Shown: piece by piece, positions 53,360 to 62,165 of the stretch
Position numbering within the stretch: position 1 is the stretch's first letter
How the letters are laid out: the number at the start of each line of letters is the position of its first letter
NCBI RefSeq assembly: GCF_003031405.1
Contig: NZ_CP020469.1
Location: 3,348,001 to 3,412,000, forward strand
Reading direction: 5' to 3'
Length of the DNA stretch: 64,000 nt
Source of the DNA: Halomonas sp. 'Soap Lake #6'
Lineage (GTDB): Bacteria; Pseudomonadota; Gammaproteobacteria; Pseudomonadales; Halomonadaceae
Made by a program: the position numbers and the translations under genes
Notes under the pieces: generated by a model
Databases searched by the model: none
What the model was told of the DNA's origin: nothing
The model's input: only the letters and a program-made list of their open reading frames with translations

Positions 53360-54601
53360 ATGCAACGCATTGCCGTTATTGGTGGTGGTATCACCGGTAT
53401 TACCAGCGCCTACGCCCTTGCTAAACGTGGCTTTGATGTCACCGTCTTTGAAAAGCATCGCTACGCGGCGATGGAAACTTCCTTCGCCAATGGCGGCCAG
53501 CTGTCAGCCTCCAACGCAGAGGTGTGGAACCACTGGCCAACGGTGATCAAAGGCCTGCTCTGGATGCTGAAAAGCGACGCACCGTTACTGGTCAACCCCC
53601 GCCCTAGCTGGCACAAGCTAAGTTGGTTTGCAGAGTTCATCGCTGCCATTCCCCGTTACGCCGATAACACCACGGAAACCACCCGACTCGCCATTGCTGC
53701 CCGCGAGCACTTATTCCAGTGGGCAAAAGATGAGCAAATCGATTTCGACCTTAAACAGAAAGGCATTCTGCATATCTACCGCGATAAGGCAGGCTATGAC
53801 CACGCAGCTAAGGTATCACAACTGCTCAGCAAAGGCGGCCTGGAACGCCGGGCGGTCACCCCCGATGAGATGTGCGCCATCGAACCAACGCTCGCAGGCA
53901 ACTACCATGGCGGTTTTTATACCGAAAGTGACGCCACTGGTGATATCCATAAGTACACCAACGGCTTAGCGCAAGCAGCGGCCAAGCGTGGCGTAGCACT
54001 CAATTATGGCCATCAAATCAATGACATTAGTGCTGATGAGAGCGGGGCCTGGGTAAGCGCCACAGTGGACAATGAAACCATTCGCCAGAGCTTCGATAGC
54101 GTAGTGGTGTGCGCAGGCATCGGCAGCCGTGCGATTGCAGCCAAGCTGGGCGACCGAGTCAATATCTACCCGGTGAAGGGTTATTCAATTACCGTACAGC
54201 TAGATGACGATGCCTCCCAGCAGGCTGCGCCAACGGTCAGCCTGCTCGACGATGAAACCAAACTAGTCACCAGCCGCCTGGGGCACGACCGATTCCGAGT
54301 GGCCGGTACCGCTGAATTTAACGGCGCGAATCGTGATATACGTAACGACCGCATCCGCCCGCTGGTTCGCTGGGTGGAGGAGTGTTTCCCTGGCGTGAGC
54401 ACCCAGCGAGTAGTCCCTTGGGCGGGCCTGCGCCCGATGCTACCCAACATGCTGCCCAAGGTCGGCCCTGGACGCTTACCCACAGTGTTCTATAACACTG
54501 GCCACGGTCACTTAGGCTGGACGCTCTCCGCCATCACCGCCGAAATGCTGGCAGATGCAATCGACACCTCGCAAGTAACCTCTCTGGCGGCGAACCGATA
54601 A
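53360..54601 (+). CDS. dadA: DadA-like FAD amino acid dehydrogenase under glycine control
   Basis: 413 residues from the ATG at 53360 (GGAGAGAG upstream); an open extension to 53315 has no ribosome site. FAD-binding RIAVIGGGITGITSAYALA at the N-terminus, FANGGQLSASNAEVWNHW, and the C-terminal GHGHLGWTLSAITAEMLADA are those of D-amino acid dehydrogenase small subunit. It oxidises D-amino acids to keto acids with electrons going to the respiratory chain. The glycine riboswitch in its leader suggests that glycine itself, or D-amino acids linked to glycine excess, is the substrate. Confidence 0.9.
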   Translation: MQRIAVIGGGITGITSAYALAKRGFDVTVFEKHRYAAMETSFANGGQLSASNAEVWNHWPTVIKGLLWMLKSDAPLLVNPRPSWHKLSWFAEFIAAIPRYADNTTETTRLAIAAREHLFQWAKDEQIDFDLKQKGILHIYRDKAGYDHAAKVSQLLSKGGLERRAVTPDEMCAIEPTLAGNYHGGFYTESDATGDIHKYTNGLAQAAAKRGVALNYGHQINDISADESGAWVSATVDNETIRQSFDSVVVCAGIGSRAIAAKLGDRVNIYPVKGYSITVQLDDDASQQAAPTVSLLDDETKLVTSRLGHDRFRVAGTAEFNGANRDIRNDRIRPLVRWVEECFPGVSTQRVVPWAGLRPMLPNMLPKVGPGRLPTVFYNTGHGHLGWTLSAITAEMLADAIDTSQVTSLAANR

Positions 54602-54670
54602 GTTATGTGCCCTGGCCCACATGGAGGTGGGCAGTGATATAGACATGAATGTGGACATAAACAGTGCATT

Positions 54671-54689
54671 GGCCCGTATAAAACGGGCC
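54671..54689 (+). terminator. Terminator of the dadA-like gene
   Basis: GGCCCGT-ATAAA-ACGGGCC followed by TTGTTG. Confidence 0.82.
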
Positions 54690-54735
54690 TTGTTGAGCTG
54701 GCTTTCACTCGTTGGCCGTTTAGAGAAGCCTAGAC

Positions 54736-56175
54736 TTAGCCAGCAAAGGTGTAGGTGGTTTTTACCGATGTGTAGAACTCAGCGGCATAGCTGCCCTGCT
54801 CACGCGATCCGAAACTAGACGCTTTGCGCCCACCAAAAGGCACATGATAGTCCACCCCCGCAGTCGGTAGATTTAACATCACCATGCCGGAAGCAGAGCG
54901 TCGCTTAAACTCTCGCGCATAGCGCAGATTGGTGGTGCAGATCCCCGATGACAAACCGAACTGGGTGTCATTGGCCAGCATCACTGCTTCTTCAAAGTCA
55001 TCGACACGGATCACGCTGGCACAGGGACCGAAGATCTCCTCTCGCGCACTGCGCATGGTATTGCTCGCTCCCAGGAACAGCGCTGGGGCCTGAAAATACC
55101 CCTCGGTTTCACGCACAAGGCGCCCACCACCCACTACTTCGCAGCCCTCTTCTGCAGCCAGTGCCACGTAAGCTAGGTTGCCTTCAAGCTGGCTTTTGGA
55201 TGTAACAGGGCCAATTTGCATTCCTTCCGTTAGCGCATGCCCCACCTTTAGCGCCTGCATCTGGCGACTGATTTCCGCGACAAAGGCATCATGGATACCC
55301 GACTGCACGATGAGGCGCGATGAGGCGGTACAGCGCTGCCCAGTCTGGTAGAAGGCACCATTGAGACAGACAGAAACGGCTGTTTCCAGATCTGCGTCAT
55401 CCATGACAACCATCGGATTCTTGCCGCCCATCTCCAACTGAAGCTTCTTCATGTTCGCTGCGCAGGCGCTTGCCAAGTACTGCCCTACCTGTACCGATCC
55501 GGTAAAAGAAATGCCCGAGATACGTGGGTCGGTAGTCATCGCCTCACCAATAACGGAACCGCGCCCCATAACGAGGTTGAAGACCCCCGCCGGGCAACCA
55601 GCCTGATGAATGATCTCTGCCAACATGTGGGCTGAGCCCGGCGTCTGCTCAGCAGGCTTAAAGATCACGCAGTTGCCATAGGCCAAGGCGGGGGCGATTT
55701 TCCATGCAGGAATCGCAATGGGGAAGTTCCAAGGCGTGATGATACCGACAATGCCCAGCGGCTCTCGAGTCACTTCTACATCCACACCAGGGCGTACCGA
55801 GGCAAGGGCATCGCCTGTCACGCGCAGCGCTTCTCCGGCGAAAAAGCGGAAAACATGCGCCGCACGACGAACCTCGCCTAGCGCTTCGGTGAGGACCTTG
55901 CCCTCCTCACGGGCCAACATCGTCGCAATCTCATCTTCACGGCGACTAATCTCGGTGGCCACGCGGTCCAGCAAATCGGCACGCACCTGCGGTGTCGCCC
56001 CAGCCCAGGCAGGAAATGCCACAGCAGCAGCGTCAGCGGCCTCTGTTACTTCAGACGCACCACCCCGAGCATATAGCCCGATCAAATCCGTCACATCAGA
56101 GGGATTACCATTCTCTGAGACTTCATCGGCCCCGCGCCATACGCCACCAATTAGGTTCTTGTACATTTCGCCCAT
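54736..56175 (-). CDS. Aldehyde dehydrogenase, substrate unknown
   Basis: 479 residues from the ATG at 56175, which has AGGAGA at seven bases; the frame reads ten codons further up without a ribosome site. ALDH motifs: ITPWNFPIAIPAWK, LEMGGKNPMVVMDDADL and YQTGQRCTASSR with the catalytic Cys. The pattern recalls alpha-ketoglutaric semialdehyde dehydrogenases, but I cannot fix the substrate. Lies 70 bases after the SDR gene on the same strand. Confidence 0.85.
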   Translation of the reverse strand: MGEMYKNLIGGVWRGADEVSENGNPSDVTDLIGLYARGGASEVTEAADAAAVAFPAWAGATPQVRADLLDRVATEISRREDEIATMLAREEGKVLTEALGEVRRAAHVFRFFAGEALRVTGDALASVRPGVDVEVTREPLGIVGIITPWNFPIAIPAWKIAPALAYGNCVIFKPAEQTPGSAHMLAEIIHQAGCPAGVFNLVMGRGSVIGEAMTTDPRISGISFTGSVQVGQYLASACAANMKKLQLEMGGKNPMVVMDDADLETAVSVCLNGAFYQTGQRCTASSRLIVQSGIHDAFVAEISRQMQALKVGHALTEGMQIGPVTSKSQLEGNLAYVALAAEEGCEVVGGGRLVRETEGYFQAPALFLGASNTMRSAREEIFGPCASVIRVDDFEEAVMLANDTQFGLSSGICTTNLRYAREFKRRSASGMVMLNLPTAGVDYHVPFGGRKASSFGSREQGSYAAEFYTSVKTTYTFAG

Positions 56176-56245
56176 AGCGAGCTCTCCTATTATTTTCGTC
56201 AGCAATTCGTTTCAGCTAGCAGCTTGTCTGAATCGGCGGCTTGTC

Positions 56246-57079
56246 TTAACCAGCGGTCGCGCCACCATCAACCGGAATCAGCGTCCCAGTCATATATCCT
56301 GCCGCGTCCGAGACCAGAAAGGCCGTGACGCGTGCGATGTCTTCGGGGGTGCCAACGCGCCCCATTGGAATCCCAGCGCCATATTCCGCCAGCGTTGCGC
56401 TGCGCTCAGCGCCGCTAACCTCGGTAGCCAGCATGGGGGTGTCGGTGTCACCTGGGCAGACCGCGTTGATGCGTATTCCTTCATGGGCATGATCCAGGGC
56501 CATACAACGGGTCAACTGTGCGACTGCAGCTTTGGACACTGCATAAGCCACTGCGCCTTTCGCACCAACCAGCGCCCAGTCCGAGGCGATATTGACGATC
56601 ACGCCGCCACTTTGCGCTCGCAGCGCAGGAAGCACCGCTCGAGAGAGGCGAAAGACGGAGCCAAGATTAACGTCCATCATCCGGTTCCACTCCGCATCGG
56701 AGGTTTCTTCAGCGTTTCCTCGGGTCAATAACCCTGCGTTATTGATCAGCACATCAACTCGTCCGAAAGCCGCGATCGCAGCCCTAACAATCGTTTCTGG
56801 GGCAGTGCTGTCCGACAGGTCTGCCGCATGAAAGGTTGCCTCTGCACCCTTGGCCCGCAGAGCAGCAACCAACTCCCACCCGGCTGTCTCACGACGGCCT
56901 ACCAGAAATAGCGACAGTCCCTGTGTTGCCAAGGTGCGGGCAATGGCCGCACCAATCCCTGAAGTTGCGCCGGTGACAATGGCGCATTTTGTGGTACTGA
57001 CGCTTGCGCTTGCACATCTACCGGTACTTTCTCTCACACTCGCAGCCGGGCTGGTGATCGCATTATTTTTCATCTTCAT
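56246..57079 (-). CDS. SDR-family oxidoreductase
   Basis: 277 residues. TGATSGIGAAIA (Rossmann), NNAG, and the catalytic S-Y-K of IASDWALVGAKGAVAYAVSK, then PGDTDTPM. It reduces or oxidises a carbonyl or alcohol with NAD(P). About 30 residues precede the fold, which is longer than usual; the true start may lie further in. Divergent from the dehydrogenase gene at 57407. Confidence 0.86.
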   Translation of the reverse strand: MKMKNNAITSPAASVRESTGRCASASVSTTKCAIVTGATSGIGAAIARTLATQGLSLFLVGRRETAGWELVAALRAKGAEATFHAADLSDSTAPETIVRAAIAAFGRVDVLINNAGLLTRGNAEETSDAEWNRMMDVNLGSVFRLSRAVLPALRAQSGGVIVNIASDWALVGAKGAVAYAVSKAAVAQLTRCMALDHAHEGIRINAVCPGDTDTPMLATEVSGAERSATLAEYGAGIPMGRVGTPEDIARVTAFLVSDAAGYMTGTLIPVDGGATAG

Positions 57080-57150
57080 TCCCGCTGGGTTGTCTAGAGC
57101 GTTGCCAGAACGTTGTCTAGAACAGAGCTATTTTTCACGCCCACTCTTAG

Positions 57151-57225
57151 TGCTGCATTTTTTATAACGATATTCTTCACAGCCATATGCTCTATAGCTA
57201 TATTCTCCACAACTACATTCTCCAT
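57151..57225 (-). repeat. Five degenerate 15-base repeats in the SDR leader
   Basis: On the minus strand units begin ATGGAGAATGTAGTT, GTGGAGAATATAGCT, ATAGAGCATATGGCT, GTGAAGAATATCGTT and ATAAAAAATGCAGCA. If translated from the ATG at 57225 they give pentapeptide-repeat-like MENVV, VENIA, IEHMA, VKNIV, IKNAA within a 43-residue frame ending at 57094. No good ribosome site is seen, so translation is doubtful. Confidence 0.7.
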
Positions 57226-57232
57226 AACTATC

Positions 57233-57387
57233 TTTTGCGATCGCAAAAAAGTCAATTTTAATCTAAAAAGAGGCTGACATTTTTCAATAACTCCGAAAAA
57301 CCAGTATTTAAACGACATCAAGCCTGCGTAAAAAACAACTTTCCAATAAGCAAAGAAGCCGTTATCGTAGCAAAAAATGCGATCGCA
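57233..57387. promoter_or_regulatory. Two TGCGATCGCA dyads flanking the divergent promoters
   Basis: TTTTGCGATCGCAAAA (57233-57248) is a perfect 16-bp palindrome on the SDR side. A second TGCGATCGCA (57378-57387), followed by AAAA, lies just before the ribosome site of the 57407 gene. They are good candidates for binding by one of the GntR regulators encoded at 61229 and 63681. The rest of this 327-base gap shows only the 15-base repeats. Confidence 0.62.
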
Positions 57388-57406
57388 AAATAAAAAGGAG
57401 AGCCAG

Positions 57407-58339
57407 ATGGAGCAGGTCACACAAACACCTCAGATAGCCATTCTCGGTGCAGGCCTTATTGGTGTCGGTTGGGCGGCATTGTTTTTACACCATGGCGCAG
57501 ATGTGCGGGTCTGGGATCCGAAGCCAGAGGCGCTTGATGAGCTCGAGGCGCGGATGCATGCTCCTCTTGCGCAATTGGAAGAGGTATCTCCGCATGCGGG
57601 TGCACGGGGTACTCTCACCCTTTGCACCGTTCTGTCAGATGCCCTATCAAAAGCTGATCTTATTCAGGAGAATGCCCCAGAGAGCATTCCGCTCAAACAT
57701 GAGCTTTATGCCCAGGTTGAGCCGCTGATGATGGACAGTGCGGTACTTGCCTCTTCGACCTCTGCGCTCACCTGGTCCGACCTCAGCCCTGGCCTGAAAG
57801 ATCCATCGAAGCTAATCACCGCCCACCCCTTTAATCCACCGCACCTGGTACCTCTGGTGGAGATCTATGGTACAGACCCCACACGCCTGGCCCGGGCGGA
57901 AACCATCTACCGTTCCGCAGAGCGTGCCCCTGTGCGCCTAAAGAAAGATGCCACAGGGCATATCGCCAACCGTCTAGCCTCAGCACTGTGGCGCGAAGCG
58001 GTATATATGGTTCAAGCGGGTATCGCAGATGTCGAGGCAATTGACGCCGCGCTAGTCAATGGGCCAGGGCTACGCTGGTCAGTGCTCGGCGCCCATATGG
58101 CTTATCACCTAGGCGGCGGCACCGGTGGCATGGCTGGATATTTGTCACATCTCGGCCCGAGCCAGGAGCGCCGTTGGGCCTCCCTTGGCAGCCCCACTCT
58201 GAACGACGAGGTCAAGGCAGCCCTGGTGGCCGGAGTGGAACGAGAAGCAGCCGGTCGCAGTATTACCGAGCTTGAGGCTGTGCGGGACAAAGCGCTAATT
58301 TCCGCTCTGCGTACCCGAAAGGAGGCTCCCCATGTCTGA
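57407..58339 (+). CDS. 3-hydroxyacyl-CoA dehydrogenase-like enzyme (carnitine/gulonate dehydrogenase type)
   Basis: 310 residues from the ATG at 57407 (AAAAGGAGAG upstream). N-terminal NAD fold with GAGLIGVG at 14-21; active-site H140 in AHPFNPPHLVPLVE. This short form groups with L-carnitine and L-gulonate 3-dehydrogenases and lambda-crystallin, which oxidise free beta-hydroxy acids rather than CoA esters. First of a tightly packed unit of four genes; it overlaps the next by eight bases. The substrate is likely a 3-hydroxy acid, identity unknown. Confidence 0.86.
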   Translation: MEQVTQTPQIAILGAGLIGVGWAALFLHHGADVRVWDPKPEALDELEARMHAPLAQLEEVSPHAGARGTLTLCTVLSDALSKADLIQENAPESIPLKHELYAQVEPLMMDSAVLASSTSALTWSDLSPGLKDPSKLITAHPFNPPHLVPLVEIYGTDPTRLARAETIYRSAERAPVRLKKDATGHIANRLASALWREAVYMVQAGIADVEAIDAALVNGPGLRWSVLGAHMAYHLGGGTGGMAGYLSHLGPSQERRWASLGSPTLNDEVKAALVAGVEREAAGRSITELEAVRDKALISALRTRKEAPHV

Positions 58340-59027
58340 ACAAACCACATCCACGACGAGTCCACGTATCGGCCTTATCCATGCCCTCGAAGAGTCGGTG
58401 TTGCCGATCCGCGACGCCTTTTCCCGACTGTGGCCCGAGGCACAAACTGCTGATCTACTCGATACATCACTCTCGGCAGATCTAGCCCAGGCCGGTGTGC
58501 TAGACCAAGCCATGATCGAGCGTTTCCTGACCCTGGGACGCTACGCAGCCTCGGGTAACGGTACGCAAGACACACAAGCGATCCTGTTCACCTGCTCAGC
58601 CTTTGGGCCAGCGATTGAGGCGGTCAAGTCCGACCTTTCCATCCCTGTGCTGCGCCCTAACGAGGCCGCATTCGAAGAGGCACTGGCCGTTGGCACACAC
58701 ATCGCACTCGTCGTGACCTTTCCGCCCTCACTACCCTCCCTGACGCGAGAGCTTGAAGAGTTGGCAAAGGCTCGGGGCAAGACGATCCACATCACGCCCA
58801 TTCTGGCCGAGGGTGCACTAGCGGCGCTCAAGGCTGGCGATGGTGCCGGGCATGATGCCGCGGTGTTAGCTGCCTGCCAAAACCTTGGCAGGCAGGATGT
58901 TGTCCTGCTGGGTCAATTCAGCCTAGCTCGTGCTGCAAAAGCCCTACAGCCACACGTCGACTGTCCTATTCTCACAACCCCTGACAGCACCGTGCGCGCC
59001 CTGCGCCGGTTGGTCGCTTTATCTTGA
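58332..59027 (+). CDS. Asp/Glu-racemase-fold enzyme with a single catalytic cysteine
   Basis: 231 residues. N-terminal PRIGLIHALEESVLPI and the first cysteine motif FTCSAFGP (C88) fit the Asp/Glu racemase superfamily. Where racemases have the second active Cys, this protein reads LLGQFSLARAA. A lone cysteine is characteristic of arylmalonate decarboxylase and some hydantoin or maleate-type isomerases, so decarboxylation or isomerisation of a carboxylate is more likely than two-base racemisation. Sits inside the 57407-61112 unit. Confidence 0.78.
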   Translation: MSEQTTSTTSPRIGLIHALEESVLPIRDAFSRLWPEAQTADLLDTSLSADLAQAGVLDQAMIERFLTLGRYAASGNGTQDTQAILFTCSAFGPAIEAVKSDLSIPVLRPNEAAFEEALAVGTHIALVVTFPPSLPSLTRELEELAKARGKTIHITPILAEGALAALKAGDGAGHDAAVLAACQNLGRQDVVLLGQFSLARAAKALQPHVDCPILTTPDSTVRALRRLVALS

Positions 59028-59040
59028 AAGGAGCGCCTCC

Positions 59041-60426
59041 ATGAATGAGCGCACAAACCTCTCCCTCGCACAAATGGATAAGGAGAGCTTTTTTCATCCA
59101 GTTAGCTCGATCAGCGACCAGAAAAAGAGCGGCCCATCGATCTACACTGCAGGCAATGGTGTCATGGTCACACGTGACAGCGGGGAAACGCTGCTTGATA
59201 TGGGCGCGGGGCTATGGTGTGTGAACGTCGGCTATGGTCGCAAGGAGCTGGTTCAAGCGGGTGCCGAGGCGATGCAACAACTCAGCTTTCAACACTGTTT
59301 TGGGGGGGCTGCTGCAGAGCCGACCATTCGTTTGGCCGACCGCCTGCTGAGTCTGTTCCGCAATACGGTGCCCGGTTCGGATATGGCAAGAGTGTTCTTC
59401 GGCAACTCGGGGTCAGATGCCAACGACACAGCTATCAAGCTGATGAACTATTACAACAATCTGCGTGGCAAACCAACGAAGAAAAAGATCATCGCCCGCG
59501 AGGGAGGCTATCACGGCCTGACGCTGGCATCCGGCAGCCTGACAGGGATTAGATCCTATCACACCGCCTTTGATATGCCCCTGGACAAGGTGCTGCACAC
59601 CAGTTGCCCACACTATCTTGCCTTCGGCAAGGAGGGTGAAAGTGAGGCAGCGTTTACCGATCGCCTGATCGCCGAACTGGAAGAGATGATCGAACAGGAA
59701 GGGGCTGACACCATCGGCGCTTTCATTGCTGAGCCTGTAATGGGCACCGGTGGTGTATTCTTGCCACCCGAAGGCTATTTCGAGAAACTCCAAGAGGTTT
59801 TGAAGCGCCACGACATCCTACTCATCGCCGACGAGGTGATTACCGGCTTTGGCCGCACCGGCCAATGGTTCGGTTCTGGCACCTATAACCTGCGCCCGGA
59901 TATCGTGTCGCTTGCCAAGGGGCTGACCAGTGCCTATTTTCCAATGTCTGCATCGCTTATCTCACGCCGCATGTGGGACGTGTTCGAAAACACATCCGAG
60001 GAAATGGGCGTTATGATGCACGGTTTCACCTATTCCGGTCACCCGGTCGGTGCGGCAATTGCACTGGCCAATCTCGACGTTATGGAACAGGAACGTTTGA
60101 CTGAACGGGCAGCAACGCTCGGCCCCGTCTTGCTGGAGGCGCTGCGCAAACAGGTGGGTAATAGCCCCTTTGTTGGCGATGTTCGTGGTGTGGGCCTGAT
60201 GGCAGCTGTCGAGTTTTCAGGCTTCCCAGAAGGCAGCGCCCCACACAAGATCGTTGCCAAACATGCCACCGCCGCTGGCGTGTTAACTCGGGCGCTACCG
60301 TATCTGCCGGTTAACTCCTTCTCACCACCACTCACCATTACTGAAACAGAAATCATTGACGCCGTCGATCGCTACGCCAAAGCATTAGAGGCGGCAACAC
60401 CCGAACTAGAGGCACTATTGGCATGA
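59041..60426 (+). CDS. Class III omega-aminotransferase
   Basis: 461 residues from the ATG at 59041 (AAGGAG at seven bases). GLWCVNVGYGR, FFGNSGSDANDTAIKLMNYY, ADEVITGFGRTGQWFG and PLP lysine K293 (SLAKGLTSAYFPMSA). It is of the omega-amine or beta-alanine:pyruvate type. Third transaminase of this type in the window. Its stop overlaps the start of the amidotransferase gene by four bases. Confidence 0.88.
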   Translation: MNERTNLSLAQMDKESFFHPVSSISDQKKSGPSIYTAGNGVMVTRDSGETLLDMGAGLWCVNVGYGRKELVQAGAEAMQQLSFQHCFGGAAAEPTIRLADRLLSLFRNTVPGSDMARVFFGNSGSDANDTAIKLMNYYNNLRGKPTKKKIIAREGGYHGLTLASGSLTGIRSYHTAFDMPLDKVLHTSCPHYLAFGKEGESEAAFTDRLIAELEEMIEQEGADTIGAFIAEPVMGTGGVFLPPEGYFEKLQEVLKRHDILLIADEVITGFGRTGQWFGSGTYNLRPDIVSLAKGLTSAYFPMSASLISRRMWDVFENTSEEMGVMMHGFTYSGHPVGAAIALANLDVMEQERLTERAATLGPVLLEALRKQVGNSPFVGDVRGVGLMAAVEFSGFPEGSAPHKIVAKHATAAGVLTRALPYLPVNSFSPPLTITETEIIDAVDRYAKALEAATPELEALLA

Positions 60427-61112
60427 AAATCGGCATTCTTCAGACCGGGCGCTCCCCGGAAGGCCTTCGTGAGCAGCATGGCGACTATGACGACATGTTT
60501 CGCACCCTGCTGGCGGGGCGAGGGTTCACATTTCAGACATTTCCCGTGCTGGATGGGATATTTCCCCCTTCACCCGATGCTGCTGACGGATGGCTGATTA
60601 CCGGCTCGCGCTTTGGTGTCTACGAAGACCTCCCCTGGATCGCCCCGCTGGAGTCGTTCCTGCGCGACGTTTACGCCACAGGGCTGCCGATTATCGGTGT
60701 CTGTTTCGGACATCAGATTTTGGCACAAGCACTCGGCGGCAAGGTAGAGAAGTTCTCAGGTGGATGGTCGGTCGGGGCCACGACCTATGACACTGACGCT
60801 GGGGCAAAACGGATTATGGCGTGGCATCAGGATCAAGTCATCGAGCCGCCAAGTGACGCACGTGTCATCGGGCACAGCGACTTCTGCGCCCATGCGATGC
60901 TGGCCTATGGCGATACCGCATTGACAGTGCAACCGCACCCCGAATTCAACCCTCAGTTCATGGCTGATCTACTGGACGCACGTGGTGAAGTTTTGCCGCC
61001 CGATATTATGCTAACGGCCAAAGAGGGACTGGACACTGAACTAGCGACCGCCGAGATGGCTGATCGTTTCACCACTTTCTTCAAGCAGCCACGGCCAGAA
61101 AAGAGGCCATAG
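60423..61112 (+). CDS. Class I glutamine amidotransferase-like hydrolase
   Basis: 229 residues. GVCFGHQILAQALGG with nucleophile C94, and VQPHPEFNPQF with the His-Glu of the triad. It is a free-standing domain of the GMP-synthase-like sort, and such proteins in amine clusters split gamma-glutamyl amides. There is no glutamine-synthetase-type gene in this unit to make the amide, unless puuA (34475) or a gene outside the window does so. Coupled to the transaminase gene. Confidence 0.85.
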   Translation: MKIGILQTGRSPEGLREQHGDYDDMFRTLLAGRGFTFQTFPVLDGIFPPSPDAADGWLITGSRFGVYEDLPWIAPLESFLRDVYATGLPIIGVCFGHQILAQALGGKVEKFSGGWSVGATTYDTDAGAKRIMAWHQDQVIEPPSDARVIGHSDFCAHAMLAYGDTALTVQPHPEFNPQFMADLLDARGEVLPPDIMLTAKEGLDTELATAEMADRFTTFFKQPRPEKRP

Positions 61113-61228
61113 CCGTCCTAAAACTGGCTCAGGTATGTGGCTGTTGCTACCGTCACGACGCCTCTCTGGCCTCTCGACACTGCTCTGGCTTAACGTCATA
61201 CCGACACCTGAGCGGCCCACTCAGGGAG

Positions 61229-61927
61229 ATGGAAAAGCAAATGAAACAGCAAAGCCCGATCGGACTGCTTCCTGTTGAAACCCAGCCATTACACGAAATC
61301 GTCTATGAACGACTACGTCACGCCCTCATGTCCGGCCAGTTGGCACCGGGGCGTAAGCTGACCTCACGCAAATTGGCTAAGGAGCTGGGAACGAGCGACA
61401 TGCCTGTGCGCTCGGCGCTGATGCGCTTGCAGGCTTTACGTGCCCTAGACCAACTGCCCAACGGTTCAATGGTGCTGCCCGCTATGACCAAGGAGCGCTT
61501 CGACGACCTGATGAAAACGCGACTGGTCTGCGAACCTGCCGCTGCTCGCCAAGCTGTTGAAGCGCTGGACCGCAGTGGACTACTCAAGCTACGGCAGGTA
61601 GCCGTTGCGTTGACTGCCGCCGCCGAAGAGCAGGACATCGACGCCTACCTTTACCACAATCACGATTTCAAATTCGGCATCTATACGGCGTGTGGCTCAC
61701 CTTCTCTGCTGTTTCTGATTGAAACGCTCTGGCTACAAGTGGGGCCATTTCTACGCCAGTTCAGCGGGCAGTTTGACAATGACTTACGCGGAATCCTTAA
61801 GCTTGATTATCACGACGAGATCGTAAAATGCCTTGAAGACAGGAACAGCGAGGGCGTCGTCGAGCAGTTAACCCGAGATATCCGCGATGGGCACGCTTAT
61901 CTCATGGAAAACGGGCAGTTCGAATAA
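61229..61927 (+). CDS. GntR-family regulator with FCD domain
   Basis: 232 residues. Winged helix about 20-80 (LHEIVYERLRHALMSGQL, SRKLAKELGTSDMPVRSAL); FCD effector domain after 90, with the metal-binding type residues D and H (YLYHNHDFKFGIY). GGGAG touches the ATG at 61229, so the Met four codons further (61241) may be the true start. Related to the truncated gene at 63681 and probably controls this cluster. Confidence 0.87.
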   Translation: MEKQMKQQSPIGLLPVETQPLHEIVYERLRHALMSGQLAPGRKLTSRKLAKELGTSDMPVRSALMRLQALRALDQLPNGSMVLPAMTKERFDDLMKTRLVCEPAAARQAVEALDRSGLLKLRQVAVALTAAAEEQDIDAYLYHNHDFKFGIYTACGSPSLLFLIETLWLQVGPFLRQFSGQFDNDLRGILKLDYHDEIVKCLEDRNSEGVVEQLTRDIRDGHAYLMENGQFE

Positions 61928-62018
61928 ACTGACGCCCGGTAAAGCCTGCCCCGGTGCATACGTTCCACGTGTATAACCAACCGTCAGGCAAACAATCAGC
62001 ATATTTTAAGTATGGCTG

Positions 62019-62054
62019 CATGTGGTCACTGGAAGACATGCGGTGACTGGAATA
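62019..62054. repeat. Two adjacent 18-bp direct repeats
   Basis: CATGTGGTCACTGGAAGA and CATGCGGTGACTGGAATA agree at 15 of 18 positions and abut. They lie in the 238-base gap before the 62166 gene and may be regulator sites. A near-consensus TATACC lies further down. No other feature is seen in the gap. Confidence 0.7.
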
Positions 62055-62165
62055 AATGACACTCTACAAATATGCTATACCATTCATAACAATGAAACCC
62101 AATTAACTGTATCGCAATCATTTAATCTGCGTATTTGAATCTTAACGAACAACCGGAGGTGGACG

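Noticed and set aside
57237..57387. GCGATCGC as a cyanobacterial HIP1 element
   Set aside because: I noticed only these two copies, both at one promoter, and the gene content is gammaproteobacterial.
57094..57420. 108-codon minus-strand frame in the SDR leader
   Set aside because: The first part is unremarkable and crosses the divergent promoter. Only the repeat-bearing last 43 codons deserve notice, and they lack a ribosome site.
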